Positions 24,132 through 34,456 of a DNA stretch of 64,000 nucleotides are shown here, piece after piece. Each line of letters starts with the position of its first letter. The stretch's first letter is position 1. The position numbers were made by a program, and so were the translations under genes. Origin of the DNA: RUG14300 sp964391805 (GTDB lineage Bacteria > Bacillota > Clostridia > Christensenellales > CAG-1252); assembly GCA_964391805.1 (NCBI GenBank), contig CAYMNK010000005.1, positions 62,001-126,000 of the forward strand. The letters are read 5' to 3'. Below the pieces are notes generated by a model, which ran no database searches, was not told the origin of the DNA, and saw nothing but the letters and a program-made list of their open reading frames with translations.

Positions 24132-26603
24132 CTATTCCGTTCTTAATGCAACTACAGGGTCCTTTTTACTTGCAAAGATTGCAGGAATAAGTCCCGAAAT
24201 AATGGTCAAGAACACACTCAACGCCACAAGAATAATTGCATTGGTCGGAGATAAAACTGCCAATCCCGATATACCCGTTAGCGCTCTAAGAATAATGCTT
24301 ATTAATGCATCTAATACATAACTGACTGCAATCGCCAATACACCGCTGGTTAAACCTATCATAAGGGTTTCTGCATTGAATATACGTGTAATATCCAACT
24401 TTCTTGCTCCCATTGCCCTCAATACGCCTATTTCCTTAGTCCGTTCCATTACCGATACGTAGGTTATAATACCTATCATTACCGAACTTACTATCAAAGA
24501 TATCGCGGCAAATGCTATCAATACATAGGATACTGCAGATATCATCGATTGCACCATACCTATCATGGCACTCGTAGTATCGGTGACGGTTATACGGTCT
24601 TCCTTTTCTTTATCCACATTATACGCGTTTAGATATTCGACAACTAATTCTTTATTTGCAAAGTTGGACGGATATATGAATACAACGGCGGGAAGGGTAG
24701 TACCACCGAGTTTGCGCATTGCCTCAAGATATATGGTTTCATCGTCAATACCTATCATTTCATTGGCATCGATACCCGAAAACTTGGATACGAGATTAAG
24801 CATACTTACCCATTCGTTAACAATGGCTTTACCCGTTTTTACATCTATAAATACCGCTTTTTCGTTAGCAGACTTGGCAGCGAGATAATTTTGATATGCT
24901 TGTGCTTGTGCTTGGACTATTTTAGAATTTTGTTCTACCTCTAAAATTTCTTCCATCAATCCGTGAGTGTACGCTATACCCGATGATAGCCACATCGCTT
25001 TAGCATCGGGATTACTTCTCAATATCGCTGTGATTTTGAGTTTCTTACCTTGTGCATACATTTCGGAATACGGAACGGTGCTTTCGGAAAATACGCCGTT
25101 AGCGCCCTCGGTATAATATGTATCGTTATAAACTAAACTAAGTTCGACACCCAACAAACTTTCAAACGGTACCGATAAATATCCTAATCCGTCTTCCGAA
25201 CGAGAATAATCGACATGAAGAACATCGAGTATTTTGGTACTGATTCTATTATACGAGTCGACAACCAAGGCTATCTCGTCGGGTGCGGTAGGATAATAAC
25301 CCGCGACGTTGATGACGTCATATTGCGATTGCATATATTCGGGATTATCTAACAATTCTTGCCATCCGGTATCATCGGCATTAACCAACTGATAAAAATC
25401 TTCTTCATATTTCAATATCAAATGTGCATCATACGTTCGGAAATATTGGACAGCATTGATTAAAGAACTATCCATATTCTCGACATAAGCGATAAACTCG
25501 TCGTTGATCTTACTCTTGGTAACTAAACTATTAAGCGCACTTTGAAAATTGGATTCGTACGGATATACCACCGTTCCGTCGGGATAGTGTATCATTCCGT
25601 CGGCGCCTATCAACAATTCCATACTATCGCTGACGCTACCGCTATTGGCTATATTCATAAGTTTGGAAAAATCACCCGAAATCGCCGAAACACTTATAGG
25701 AAATTCGCTAAGGCTATCCACTTGCATTCCCTGCATATAGGCATTCAATCCGTTGGATACCGATAAAATAAGCGCTATACCTATAATACCGATACTGCCT
25801 GCAATACAAGTAAGCATCGTCCTTGCCTTCTTTGAAACCAAATTCTTAAAACTCGATTTAACCGCCGTCCAAAACGACATCGAAGTTTTACCCGTGATAA
25901 CCTTACTTTCAGAAGACTTCTCTATAACATACGGATCGGTATCACCCTCGACCTTACCGTCCTTGAGTGTAATTATACGTGTACTGTATTCATCCGCTAA
26001 CTCCGGATTATGGGTGACCATGATTACGAGTCTATCACGAGAAACCTCTTTGAGCAATTCCATAATCTGAACACTGGTAACACTGTCCAATGCACCAGTC
26101 GGCTCATCCGCTAAAATGATTTCGGGGTTGGTAATTAATGCACGTGCTATAGCGACTCTTTGCATCTGACCGCCCGAAAGTTGGTTAGGGAGTTTCTTCT
26201 CTTGACCGTTCAATCCGACCTTAGCCAATACTTCCATCGCCCTTTGTTTACGCTCGGACGAATTCTCCCCGCCGATGTTGAGCGCCATCTCGACGTTTTC
26301 GAGCACGGTAAGGTGCGGGATAAGATTATAACTTTGGAATACGAAGCCTATACTGTGATTGCGGTAGACGTCCCAATCGGAATCCTTATATAGACGCGTA
26401 GAAACTCCGTCGATACATATATCGCCCGACGTATAACGGTCCAATCCGCCTATAATGTTAAGCAGAGTAGTTTTACCACATCCGGATGCACCTAAAATAG
26501 ATACGAATTCGCTCTTTCTGAATCCGATAGATACACCGTTAAGAGCAAGAACGGCATTTTCTCCCTCTCCGTAGCATTTTACTATTTCTTTTAATTCCAA
26601 CAT
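24132..26603 (-). CDS. MacB/FtsX-type ABC transporter, ATPase and permease fused
   Basis: Start chosen at 26603 because AGGGAAGG lies just upstream; an ATG 30 bases earlier has no such site. Residues about 1-225 form the ATPase: Walker A GASGCGKT, Q-loop FQSYN, signature LSGGQMQR, Walker B LADEPTGALD and the H-loop VTHNPE. A single membrane segment near 275-295 precedes a large extracellular domain (about 300-690). Three membrane segments of an FtsX/MacB-type permease end the protein, with RTKEIGVLRAMGA between them. At 823 residues it is a single-chain type common in Firmicutes. These systems do mechanical work on extracytoplasmic substrates (peptide export, antibiotic resistance, lipoprotein handling); the substrate here is unknown. 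Confidence 0.9.
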   Translation of the reverse strand: MLELKEIVKCYGEGENAVLALNGVSIGFRKSEFVSILGASGCGKTTLLNIIGGLDRYTSGDICIDGVSTRLYKDSDWDVYRNHSIGFVFQSYNLIPHLTVLENVEMALNIGGENSSERKQRAMEVLAKVGLNGQEKKLPNQLSGGQMQRVAIARALITNPEIILADEPTGALDSVTSVQIMELLKEVSRDRLVIMVTHNPELADEYSTRIITLKDGKVEGDTDPYVIEKSSESKVITGKTSMSFWTAVKSSFKNLVSKKARTMLTCIAGSIGIIGIALILSVSNGLNAYMQGMQVDSLSEFPISVSAISGDFSKLMNIANSGSVSDSMELLIGADGMIHYPDGTVVYPYESNFQSALNSLVTKSKINDEFIAYVENMDSSLINAVQYFRTYDAHLILKYEEDFYQLVNADDTGWQELLDNPEYMQSQYDVINVAGYYPTAPDEIALVVDSYNRISTKILDVLHVDYSRSEDGLGYLSVPFESLLGVELSLVYNDTYYTEGANGVFSESTVPYSEMYAQGKKLKITAILRSNPDAKAMWLSSGIAYTHGLMEEILEVEQNSKIVQAQAQAYQNYLAAKSANEKAVFIDVKTGKAIVNEWVSMLNLVSKFSGIDANEMIGIDDETIYLEAMRKLGGTTLPAVVFIYPSNFANKELVVEYLNAYNVDKEKEDRITVTDTTSAMIGMVQSMISAVSYVLIAFAAISLIVSSVMIGIITYVSVMERTKEIGVLRAMGARKLDITRIFNAETLMIGLTSGVLAIAVSYVLDALISIILRALTGISGLAVLSPTNAIILVALSVFLTIISGLIPAIFASKKDPVVALRTE

Positions 26604-26657
26604 TTCGACCTTCCCTCGTTTGTAGGTTAACAAACGATTATTGTATAAGCTTCTATT

Positions 26658-26686
26658 ATTATAGCATTTATATTGAAAGAATTAAA
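26658..26686 (-). promoter_or_regulatory. Possible promoter of the ABC transporter-ttcA pair
   Basis: A perfect minus-strand TATAAT (26658-26663) lies 55 bases upstream of the start; at 17 bases' distance is TTTAAT (26681-26686), a poor -35. The -10 is convincing, the -35 is not. Confidence 0.4.
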
Positions 26687-26870
26687 CTTTTTGACGCATT
26701 ATTTTTGTTAAAAATATTTATTTTAGGTTAATGATTTTTGATTTTCATTTTTTCAAATCGCAAAATGCCTCATTTTATCGCCTTTATTTAAAATATTTAA
26801 TTATGCTCATCATTGACATATGGGGTATAATGATTTAAAATATTAATGTAGTATAATGCGGAGAGTACGA

Positions 26871-28898
26871 ATGAACGACGAAAAATACAACGACAACATA
26901 AATAACATAGAAGAATCGGTCCAAGAAGACAATAATTCCGATAAATTCACATCCCTTAAACTTAATTATCCTAAAACACTTAAGGTAGGGTTGGGGTTTG
27001 CTTCGGTTATGCTCTTTTGGCATGTATACAATTTCGTAATGCCTCTTCTCCTCGAAGATGCTTTCGGTTTTTCTAATACCGTTAGAAATGTTATCGTAGG
27101 TATCGCAAGCGCCTTATGTATGATCCTTTTGCCGTTCTTCGGTAAAATCAGCGATAAATGCAATTCTAAATACGGTAAGCGCACACCGTTCATCGTAATC
27201 GGGTCGGTAATTACCATACTCGCTCTAATGTTCGTGCCTCTTTCCGTAAACGGTCAGATCAAAAGTTCGTCAATCATCAAAAAAGATTACGAATATTTCT
27301 TCAACGTTGCGGACAGCGATATCACCGTTCAATATATGTTCGATGACCTATCCGACTACGGTATAAATAAAGGCGATACCGTGACAAGACACGAACTACT
27401 CGGCGTTTGGTACGATATGGCGGAAAACGGCGATCATTCTATGATAAGCAAGGCTACATATATGGATCTTATCGATAACGAATCTATAAGTGTAAACCCG
27501 AAACTTCTATTTTGTTCTCTTTATAATCCTAATATATCAAACAACGGATTGCTTGACCTAATAGGCGCAACCGAATACTATAAAACGGAAGTGCATTGTC
27601 AAATAATCGACGGAAATAGAGTATATACCATTTTTGACGGCGAAACTTATACGGCTTCGATATTCGGTTCGCGCGACGGTTCTACCACCACTATAGAAAA
27701 ATCGGAGTTGACCGACGAGCAACGGAATATTCTCGACAACTGTACATTGACAAAGGAAGAATACGATAATCTAACCGATGAGTATATCAAATTCTCGGCG
27801 TACCTTAGCGATGCCGTCAATAACTTTACCGCTAAAAACGTGCAAAGTAAGGTAAATTGGGGGTATTTCACGGCATTCCTCGCCACGATTATCGTTATCA
27901 TTCTCGCACAAACGGTGATTCGCACTCCTGCGGTATCGCTGATGCCCGATATCACGCCAAGTCCCTTGCGTAGTATCGGAAACGCGATGGTCAACCTAAT
28001 AGGCGGTATAGGCGGAGGCGTGGGATTTTTAATTTATACAACTGCATTCCTATTAGATATCGACGTCACAATTCAATATTGGTTGATATTCGGTATTCTT
28101 GCCGTTGCAATAACCATTTGCCTTTTGCTTTACATCATACTGGTTAAGGAAAACAAGTGGAGCTATGAATGCAAGGAAGTTTGCAAAGAATTAGGACTTC
28201 CGACTGAAGAAGAAAAAACCGAGGAACATTCACACAAATTAATAGATACCTTCAAACAATATAAGCCTAAACAAATCGTAGGTTTTTGTCTTATACTCGC
28301 TTCGGTATTTATGTGGTTTATAGGCTACTACGCTATTACAAGCAATATGTCTATCTATTGCGTTAAAGTGCTCAACATTTCGGCAGGTATCGCATCCATT
28401 GTATCGGGCGCAAGTTACCTTATTGCGGCTATAGGCATTATTCCAGTAGGATTCATGGCCAAACATATGGGTAGAAAAATTTCCATTCTCTTCGGATACT
28501 CTATGGCGATTATTTCATACATCCTCGTAACAATTTTCGTTCAGAGAGGTTCCGATACCGCTACAGTCATTTTTATGGTTTGCTACATGGTAAGCGGGTT
28601 CGGGTTGGTATTTGCTAACGTGAACGCACTTCCTATGGTTTTGGAGTTATCCACTCCCAAGGATATCGGTACATTTACCGGTATTTACTATGTTGCAACG
28701 ATGTCTGCTCAAACACTCGGTCCCGTTTTCGGAGGTATCGTAATGGACAACTTAGGCGGTTCGAGAGCACTGTTTGTTTTCTCGGCAGTAATAGTTGCCA
28801 TTGCCATTATACTTATGTGTTTCGTTAAGTCGGGAGAGGCACCCGATTTCGAACTGAGAAGACAACAAAGAAAACAAGCGAAGGCACAAAAAGCCTAA
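26871..28898 (+). CDS. MFS transporter, sugar/cation symporter-like, with a large inserted domain
   Basis: Start set at 26871 since GGAGAG lies seven bases before this ATG; the ATG at 26856 lacks a site. The 675 residues are far above the usual 450 for GPH/MelB or SLC45-like carriers. An N-terminal acidic cytosolic tail precedes TM1 near residue 42. After the DKCNSKYGKRTPFI loop (an MFS motif-A equivalent) and a helix ending near residue 125, about 195 hydrophilic residues (128-325) are inserted, presumably outside the cell, before the membrane part resumes. SLMPDITPSPLRS with the GGIGGG helix resembles the sucrose/SLC45 and GPH groups. The end is charged and cytosolic. Substrate unknown; the nearby rhaBD pair makes a sugar plausible but not shown. 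ABC-F follows after nine bases. Confidence 0.8.
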   Translation: MNDEKYNDNINNIEESVQEDNNSDKFTSLKLNYPKTLKVGLGFASVMLFWHVYNFVMPLLLEDAFGFSNTVRNVIVGIASALCMILLPFFGKISDKCNSKYGKRTPFIVIGSVITILALMFVPLSVNGQIKSSSIIKKDYEYFFNVADSDITVQYMFDDLSDYGINKGDTVTRHELLGVWYDMAENGDHSMISKATYMDLIDNESISVNPKLLFCSLYNPNISNNGLLDLIGATEYYKTEVHCQIIDGNRVYTIFDGETYTASIFGSRDGSTTTIEKSELTDEQRNILDNCTLTKEEYDNLTDEYIKFSAYLSDAVNNFTAKNVQSKVNWGYFTAFLATIIVIILAQTVIRTPAVSLMPDITPSPLRSIGNAMVNLIGGIGGGVGFLIYTTAFLLDIDVTIQYWLIFGILAVAITICLLLYIILVKENKWSYECKEVCKELGLPTEEEKTEEHSHKLIDTFKQYKPKQIVGFCLILASVFMWFIGYYAITSNMSIYCVKVLNISAGIASIVSGASYLIAAIGIIPVGFMAKHMGRKISILFGYSMAIISYILVTIFVQRGSDTATVIFMVCYMVSGFGLVFANVNALPMVLELSTPKDIGTFTGIYYVATMSAQTLGPVFGGIVMDNLGGSRALFVFSAVIVAIAIILMCFVKSGEAPDFELRRQQRKQAKAQKA

Positions 28899-28907
28899 AG
28901 GATTAAT

Positions 28908-30899
28908 ATGCTATTTCAAGCACAAGACATAAAATTCAGTTTCGAGGATAACGTAATTCTCGATAATGTCAACATCACATTTGACGATAAGGACAGAATA
29001 GGTTTTATAGGCAAAAACGGTGCCGGTAAAACAACTTTTTTGCGTTTAATCGCAGGTGAATTGATTGCCGATAAAGGCGAGATAATCAAAAAACGAAATC
29101 TTTCTATAGGTTATTTAAAACAAAACGCAGGTCTCGATGGCGATAAATCGGTTTATGAAACAATGCTCGATTCGTTTAGTAAGGTTTTTGAGGCTGAAAA
29201 CGAAATGAGAGAAATCGAACAAAAACTATCCAAAACATCTCCCGATTCAATCGAATATACTATACTTGCTTCAAGACACAGAGAGTTAGACAATTATCAC
29301 ACCGCGAAAGGCGGTTACGATATAGATTATAAAATCAAAACCGTTTTGAACGGTATGAGCTTCATGGATTCTTATGATAAGTCGGTTAATGTTATGAGCG
29401 GTGGCGAAAGAACAAGACTTGCGCTTGCTAAATTGTTACTATCTGACGTAGATCTTCTTATACTTGACGAACCTACCAACCACCTCGATGTGGCGACCAT
29501 GAACTGGCTTGAAAAATATCTGCAAGAAGAGTTTAAAGGTTGTTTACTTATAGTATCGCACGACAGATATTTCCTCGACAAAACAGTTAACAAAGTTTGG
29601 GAACTCGAAAACCTGAGTGTCAAAGAATACAGAGGGAACTACTCTAAGTATAAACAACAAAAAGAAGAATACCTCTATGCATGGGAAAGAGCATATAAAA
29701 AACAACACGAACAAGTGGAAGCGATGCTCGATTACGCAGAACGCAACATAGTAAGAGCGACCACCTCGAAAAGTGCAAAAAGCAGGCTTCACAGATTAGC
29801 GAATATGGACATAATCGATAAGCCGACTCCACCTGAAAAGCCACCCATATTCGGGTTTAAACAAAAAAACGAGGCAAATAAAAACGTATTAAGCGTTAAT
29901 GATTTACACCTTACGGTTGCGGATATTACACTATGTAATAGCGTTTCTTTCGAGGTAGCTGTAAAGGATAGACTCGCTATTGTCGGTCCAAACGGTGTAG
30001 GTAAAAGTACTTTAATCAAAACATTGCTCGGTATAGAAAATGCCCAAACCGACCACTACAATCCTGTTCCTAATTTACAAAGTAGCGGTGAAATGAAGGG
30101 ATTGCCACGAGAGAGACATTGTAACGGTGCGATAACTTACGGTAAAAACCTTAGAATAAGCTATTACGACCAAGAAAACGTGAATTTGACACCGACGAAT
30201 ACCGTGCTCGAAGAGTTATGGTACAGATTTCCGTCGTTTACCCAAACTACGGCAAGGTCCATACTTGCAAAAATGCTTTTTACCGCAGAAGATATGGATA
30301 AACGCGTGTCATCGCTCTCGGGCGGTGAAAGAGCAAAACTTGCCTTTGCTATAGTGTTGGCAGAAGAATCCAATCTTCTCTTTTTCGACGAACCGACAAA
30401 CCATTTAGATTTGTTGGCAAGAGAGGCTCTCGAAAAGGGTATCAACGAATATGAAGGTACCGTAATTTATGTTTCGCACGATAGATACTTTATGAATGCT
30501 ACCGCGACATCGGTGCTGGAATTGTCGCCTATGGGTACACGTACTTTCAAAGGATCTTATGATAAGTATCTTCAGACAATCGAAAAAGAAATTAAAGCCG
30601 AACGAGTCAAAAACGAAGAAATCAAAAAAGAAAGAATTGCCGAAGAAAAACCGCAACCGCAATCGGTTCCTAAGTCTTATAAGACTAAAGAGGATAGACG
30701 CAGAGAGGCAAAACGAGTGGAGCGTATAAGGGAAATCGAACAGTTAATCACCCAAAAAGAGGCGCTTATCAAAGACCTTAATAATCAAATATTCAACGGC
30801 AAAGAATATGAGAAGATGAACGAAATATACGCTAATATCGAAAGCGAACAAAAAATATTGGAGGAGTTATACGCGGAATGGGAAACACTATCGGAATAA
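28908..30899 (+). CDS. ABC-F family ATPase (ribosome-associated)
   Basis: A 663-residue soluble protein with two ABC domains and no membrane segments. Domain 1 has GKNGAGKTT (near 38) and LILDEPTNHLD near 185, with MSGGERTRLALAK as signature. Domain 2 has GPNGVGKST (near 364), LSGGERAKLA and FFDEPTNHLD. The charged helical linker between them, containing Y-A-W-E-R-A-Y-K-K-Q, is the P-site tRNA interaction motif region. A basic, coiled-coil C-terminus begins near 560. Such proteins bind the ribosomal E site and rescue or protect translation; whether this one gives antibiotic resistance cannot be told. AAAGGA lies before the ATG. Its last 22 bases overlap the next gene. Confidence 0.92.
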   Translation: MLFQAQDIKFSFEDNVILDNVNITFDDKDRIGFIGKNGAGKTTFLRLIAGELIADKGEIIKKRNLSIGYLKQNAGLDGDKSVYETMLDSFSKVFEAENEMREIEQKLSKTSPDSIEYTILASRHRELDNYHTAKGGYDIDYKIKTVLNGMSFMDSYDKSVNVMSGGERTRLALAKLLLSDVDLLILDEPTNHLDVATMNWLEKYLQEEFKGCLLIVSHDRYFLDKTVNKVWELENLSVKEYRGNYSKYKQQKEEYLYAWERAYKKQHEQVEAMLDYAERNIVRATTSKSAKSRLHRLANMDIIDKPTPPEKPPIFGFKQKNEANKNVLSVNDLHLTVADITLCNSVSFEVAVKDRLAIVGPNGVGKSTLIKTLLGIENAQTDHYNPVPNLQSSGEMKGLPRERHCNGAITYGKNLRISYYDQENVNLTPTNTVLEELWYRFPSFTQTTARSILAKMLFTAEDMDKRVSSLSGGERAKLAFAIVLAEESNLLFFDEPTNHLDLLAREALEKGINEYEGTVIYVSHDRYFMNATATSVLELSPMGTRTFKGSYDKYLQTIEKEIKAERVKNEEIKKERIAEEKPQPQSVPKSYKTKEDRRREAKRVERIREIEQLITQKEALIKDLNNQIFNGKEYEKMNEIYANIESEQKILEELYAEWETLSE

Positions 30900-33043
30900 A
30901 AACAACTTTTATAGTTCTTATGGCGGTCCTTGTACTGTTCTTTTTGGTGTGCCCCTATACGGCTTTTGCCGAGGATGTGAGCATCAACTTGTATACCTAC
31001 GGTGGTGAAATAGAAGGGTTTACACCAAACGAATCGGGTGTCGTTTCCGTTGCTGTATCCGATGGCGAAATTATTTTGCCTGTCCCTACTAAACTCGGAT
31101 ACAACTTCCTCGGTTGGACAAGAACCGAAAATGCGGACGATACCGACTACGTAACTGTGTTAAACGGTGACGAAATAACGGCTTCGATAAACCTATATGC
31201 AAACTATTCCTTTGTAGAACCCACCTTAATCGAGCATTTATCCTCCTACAAAGATGTTTATGCTCCCGATATAATTCACACAATGTCGGTCGAGATCGAC
31301 CATCCTCTATCTAAACAAGCCGATATTAGTTATCAATGGTTTAAAGATGATATCTTAATTGAAAATGCTTCGCTTAACGAACTTTCGGTAAAGAATGTAA
31401 GCGATTCTGGTAAATACAAATGCGTCGTATCATTTGACCATCTCGGTATTGAAAGAACATTAACGTCATCGGAAATTACGGTAGATATCCAAAAAGCGAC
31501 ACCGTCCGCACCGATACACCCTATATTAGAAGGAGTGTATGATCCCGAAAAAACACTATCAGATTACCAATTAGAGGATAATTACTATTGGATAGACGAA
31601 AACATAATTCCCGATTGTACGATAAGACAATACCAAGCAGAATATAAACTCGACGAAAACTACAACGTCGTATCAGTAAACATCACATTAATCATAAGCA
31701 AAGCTAAACAAGTTATTTCAGCTCCCGACGTACAAGCGGTTTACGACAAAAATGCTCATAGAATATTCGCAACCGCTACCGACGGAACTATTACATATTC
31801 GAGTAATAACAGTCTAACCGACGTAGGTTTAGTAACTGTGACGATTACGGCAAGCGAAACCGATAATTATCTCGAAGCTACCACTACCGCACTACTCGAG
31901 GTTGTCCAAAAGCCTATAACGGCTGTTTGGAATATCGTTAATTTTGTATACAACGGCCAAATACAACTACCTGTCTATTCTCTTGAAACGGAAGACGAGT
32001 TGACACTTTCCTTCGACAAAGAACCTATCACCGCAGGACAATACGAACTCGTTGCCTCAATAAACAATTCGAACTATGTCCTTACCAATAATACGCTGAA
32101 CATCTCAATAGAAAAGCAGTCGGTTGCGGTTGTGTGGTCGGAAGGCAATTTTGTATACAACGGTCAAGAACAAATGCCCGAATACGTTGCACAAAGTGCA
32201 GAAGGTATAATCCTTAAACTAACTGCCGAAACCATCCCTTCGAACGCCGGCGAACATACCGTATCACTAATACTTGACGAAGAATATGCCGTTAATTATT
32301 TAGTTACGGAGTACGAGCATACCTATTACATTCAAAAAGCCGATATTGATATGTCAAATGTGGTATTCGATGATTTAACCGTTGTTTATGACGGCGAAAA
32401 TCATCGTCCGACGGTGATGGGGCTTCCCGAATTCGTAGAGGTGGAGTATGATGGCGAATTTGCCGATCCGTCTGTTTATACGGTAACAGCAAGTTTCACG
32501 ATAAACAATGCTAATTACAATGATTTGGATGCATTGACTGCTACATTGACAATACTAAGAAAAACATTCACCGCCGATTGGTACGAAATAGAATGCACTT
32601 CAGGAATTGCCCCCGATGTAAACGTATCGCTTCAAAAGATAGATAACCTCGACGGGCTTTATTCTAAGAACAGCGGAAAATACAACTATCTATTCGGTTT
32701 TAAGGTCGTTTTTACCGATGAAACGGAATATGCGGATAATATCATTATTAGAATCAATTATAAAGATGCCAATCTCGATACCCTCGTGATTTCGGTAGAT
32801 AAAAACGTTAACGAACAAATAGTAACATATGTATTTAAAAACGATATGCTCGAAATAAATGTAGATAATTTCGATAATACGTATGTGGTTGCCGAAAGAA
32901 CACAGTCCATATATTGGATAATAATTCCTATCGGCATTGTTTGCATCGCGGTGTGTATTATTATTTGTTTAGTTACAAAAAATCACCCGATTCCCAAAGA
33001 AAACAACGAAAACGAAGGTGACACCAAACAAAAAGTGGAATAA
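30878..33043 (+). CDS. Surface-anchored protein with InlB-type and MBG-like repeats
   Basis: 721 residues. A signal peptide (hydrophobic core about 9-28, cut after A-F-A) is followed by a Listeria-Bacteroides (InlB B-type) repeat with L-G-Y-N-F-L-G-W-T near residues 70-80, an Ig-like domain with YQWFKD (about 150-210), then three or four MBG-type beta modules marked by FVYNGQ-x-Q-x-P-x-Y and VVYDGENHRP (about 345-560). A single membrane helix near 685-707 and a charged tail end the protein, so it is membrane-anchored and faces outside. GGAGGAG sits 11 bases before the ATG, inside the ABC-F gene, which it overlaps. Such domains are typical of adhesins and cell-surface display; the ligand is unknown. 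Confidence 0.85.
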   Translation: MGNTIGIKTTFIVLMAVLVLFFLVCPYTAFAEDVSINLYTYGGEIEGFTPNESGVVSVAVSDGEIILPVPTKLGYNFLGWTRTENADDTDYVTVLNGDEITASINLYANYSFVEPTLIEHLSSYKDVYAPDIIHTMSVEIDHPLSKQADISYQWFKDDILIENASLNELSVKNVSDSGKYKCVVSFDHLGIERTLTSSEITVDIQKATPSAPIHPILEGVYDPEKTLSDYQLEDNYYWIDENIIPDCTIRQYQAEYKLDENYNVVSVNITLIISKAKQVISAPDVQAVYDKNAHRIFATATDGTITYSSNNSLTDVGLVTVTITASETDNYLEATTTALLEVVQKPITAVWNIVNFVYNGQIQLPVYSLETEDELTLSFDKEPITAGQYELVASINNSNYVLTNNTLNISIEKQSVAVVWSEGNFVYNGQEQMPEYVAQSAEGIILKLTAETIPSNAGEHTVSLILDEEYAVNYLVTEYEHTYYIQKADIDMSNVVFDDLTVVYDGENHRPTVMGLPEFVEVEYDGEFADPSVYTVTASFTINNANYNDLDALTATLTILRKTFTADWYEIECTSGIAPDVNVSLQKIDNLDGLYSKNSGKYNYLFGFKVVFTDETEYADNIIIRINYKDANLDTLVISVDKNVNEQIVTYVFKNDMLEINVDNFDNTYVVAERTQSIYWIIIPIGIVCIAVCIIICLVTKNHPIPKENNENEGDTKQKVE

Positions 33044-33087
33044 ATTATCAAAATTGTTCTCTTTTTTCTTTTATTCCAATATTCGAA

Positions 33088-33116
33088 TTGATATATCAAA
33101 AACACAGTGCTATAAT
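33088..33116 (+). promoter_or_regulatory. Sigma-A-type promoter of rhaB-rhaD
   Basis: TTGATA (33088-33093) and TATAAT (33111-33116) with a 17-base spacer, 35 bases before the rhaB start and its AAAGGAA site. No operator palindrome was evident. Confidence 0.8.
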
Positions 33117-33151
33117 ATAATCGTAATGTAAAAACCCCAAAGGAACGACTT

Positions 33152-34456
33152 ATGACTAAATACTATCTCGCCATAGATATCGGTGCTTCGAGCGGAAGGC
33201 ACATCGTCGGTTGGAAAGAAAACAACGAAATAAAAACAAAGGAAATATATCGCTTTGCCAACGGAATGGATAAACAGAACGGACATCTCGTGTGGGATGT
33301 CAAAAGGCTTTTTAAAGAAATAAAGCAAGGTTTAAAAATCGCATTCAATCAATACGAGAATATCGAAAGCATGGCTATAGATAGCTGGGCGGTGGATTAC
33401 GTATTGATTAAAGACGGCAATGCAATAATGCCTTGTTACGCCTATAGAGACGGCAGGACAGAGACTATTATCGATTCGGTTCACGAAATCATATCCTTTG
33501 ATAGACTTTACTCCGCTACAGGTATTCAGTTTCAACCATTCAATACAATATATCAATTGATGTGCGACAAAAAGAGCGAACGACTCGATAATGCCGATTC
33601 GTTCCTTATGATTCCCGAGTATTTGGCACATTTACTTACAGGTGCTTCCGTAAAAGAGTATACCAATGCAACCTCGACAGGTTTGGTAAACGCACAAACA
33701 AAGGAATTCGATAAAAAATTAATAGACGTGCTCGACCTTCCCGAAAAGTTGTTCACGCCACTTAGTATGCCGGGTACTATCGTCGGACAGTTGAAAGATG
33801 AAGTCGCCAAGGAAGTAGGCGGACAAGTAACAGTCAAGTTGTGCCCTACACATGATACGGCAAGTGCCTTTTATGCAGTGGATAACGAAGATGATAGCGT
33901 ACTTATTTCGAGCGGAACTTGGGCTTTAGTCGGTGCCAAAATAGATAAGGCAAACACATCAAAAAGTGCAATGAACGCCAATTTCACAAACGAAGGGGGT
34001 GTAAATAATATTCGGTTTTTGAAAAACATAACCGGAATGTGGATCAACGTATGCCTTAAAAATGAATTTGGCAAAAGTTTCGACGAAATGACTGCTTTAG
34101 CGAATACAAGTACCTTTAACGGAGTATTCGACGTGAACGACAAGGTCTTTTCACTTCCAGATAATATGAGTAAAAAAATAGTCGATTGGTTTGTTACACG
34201 CGGAGAAGAACCGCCGTCAAATGAAGGCGATATCTATAGATGTGCATATCGTTCTATGGCGATGGGGTACAAAAAAGCAGTAGACGAATTAGAACAATGT
34301 CTCGGCAAAGTTTTTAACAAAATATACATAGTAGGCGGAGGTGCAAATAATAAATCAGTAAATGCATTCACCGCAGAGTTTACTCATAAAAAGGTTATCG
34401 CTCTTCCAATCGAGGCTACTGCTATAGGTAATCTCAAAAGCCAAATAGAATTATAA
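33152..34456 (+). CDS. rhaB: Rhamnulokinase, C-terminally short
   Basis: FGGY-family sugar kinase. The start AIDIGASSGRHIVG is the phosphate-1 motif of RhaB; SMAIDSWAVDYVLI, TGIQFQPFNTIYQL, LLTGASVKEYTNATSTGLVNA and SSGTWALVG follow in the usual order, with GGGANN for adenosine binding near 395. It phosphorylates L-rhamnulose at C1 with ATP in L-rhamnose breakdown. At 434 residues it stops at EATAIGNLKSQIEL, where relatives of about 480-490 residues carry on for some 45 more. Only 40 bases separate the stop from the rhaD ATG, so the tail is deleted rather than shifted out of frame. AAAGGAA supports the start. rhaA is not in the window. Confidence 0.9.
   Translation: MTKYYLAIDIGASSGRHIVGWKENNEIKTKEIYRFANGMDKQNGHLVWDVKRLFKEIKQGLKIAFNQYENIESMAIDSWAVDYVLIKDGNAIMPCYAYRDGRTETIIDSVHEIISFDRLYSATGIQFQPFNTIYQLMCDKKSERLDNADSFLMIPEYLAHLLTGASVKEYTNATSTGLVNAQTKEFDKKLIDVLDLPEKLFTPLSMPGTIVGQLKDEVAKEVGGQVTVKLCPTHDTASAFYAVDNEDDSVLISSGTWALVGAKIDKANTSKSAMNANFTNEGGVNNIRFLKNITGMWINVCLKNEFGKSFDEMTALANTSTFNGVFDVNDKVFSLPDNMSKKIVDWFVTRGEEPPSNEGDIYRCAYRSMAMGYKKAVDELEQCLGKVFNKIYIVGGGANNKSVNAFTAEFTHKKVIALPIEATAIGNLKSQIEL

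Noticed and set aside
26813..26831. TTGACA and TATAAT ahead of the MFS gene as a promoter
   Set aside because: They are only seven bases apart, far from the needed 17; a second TATAAT at 26852 overlaps the ribosome site and has no -35.
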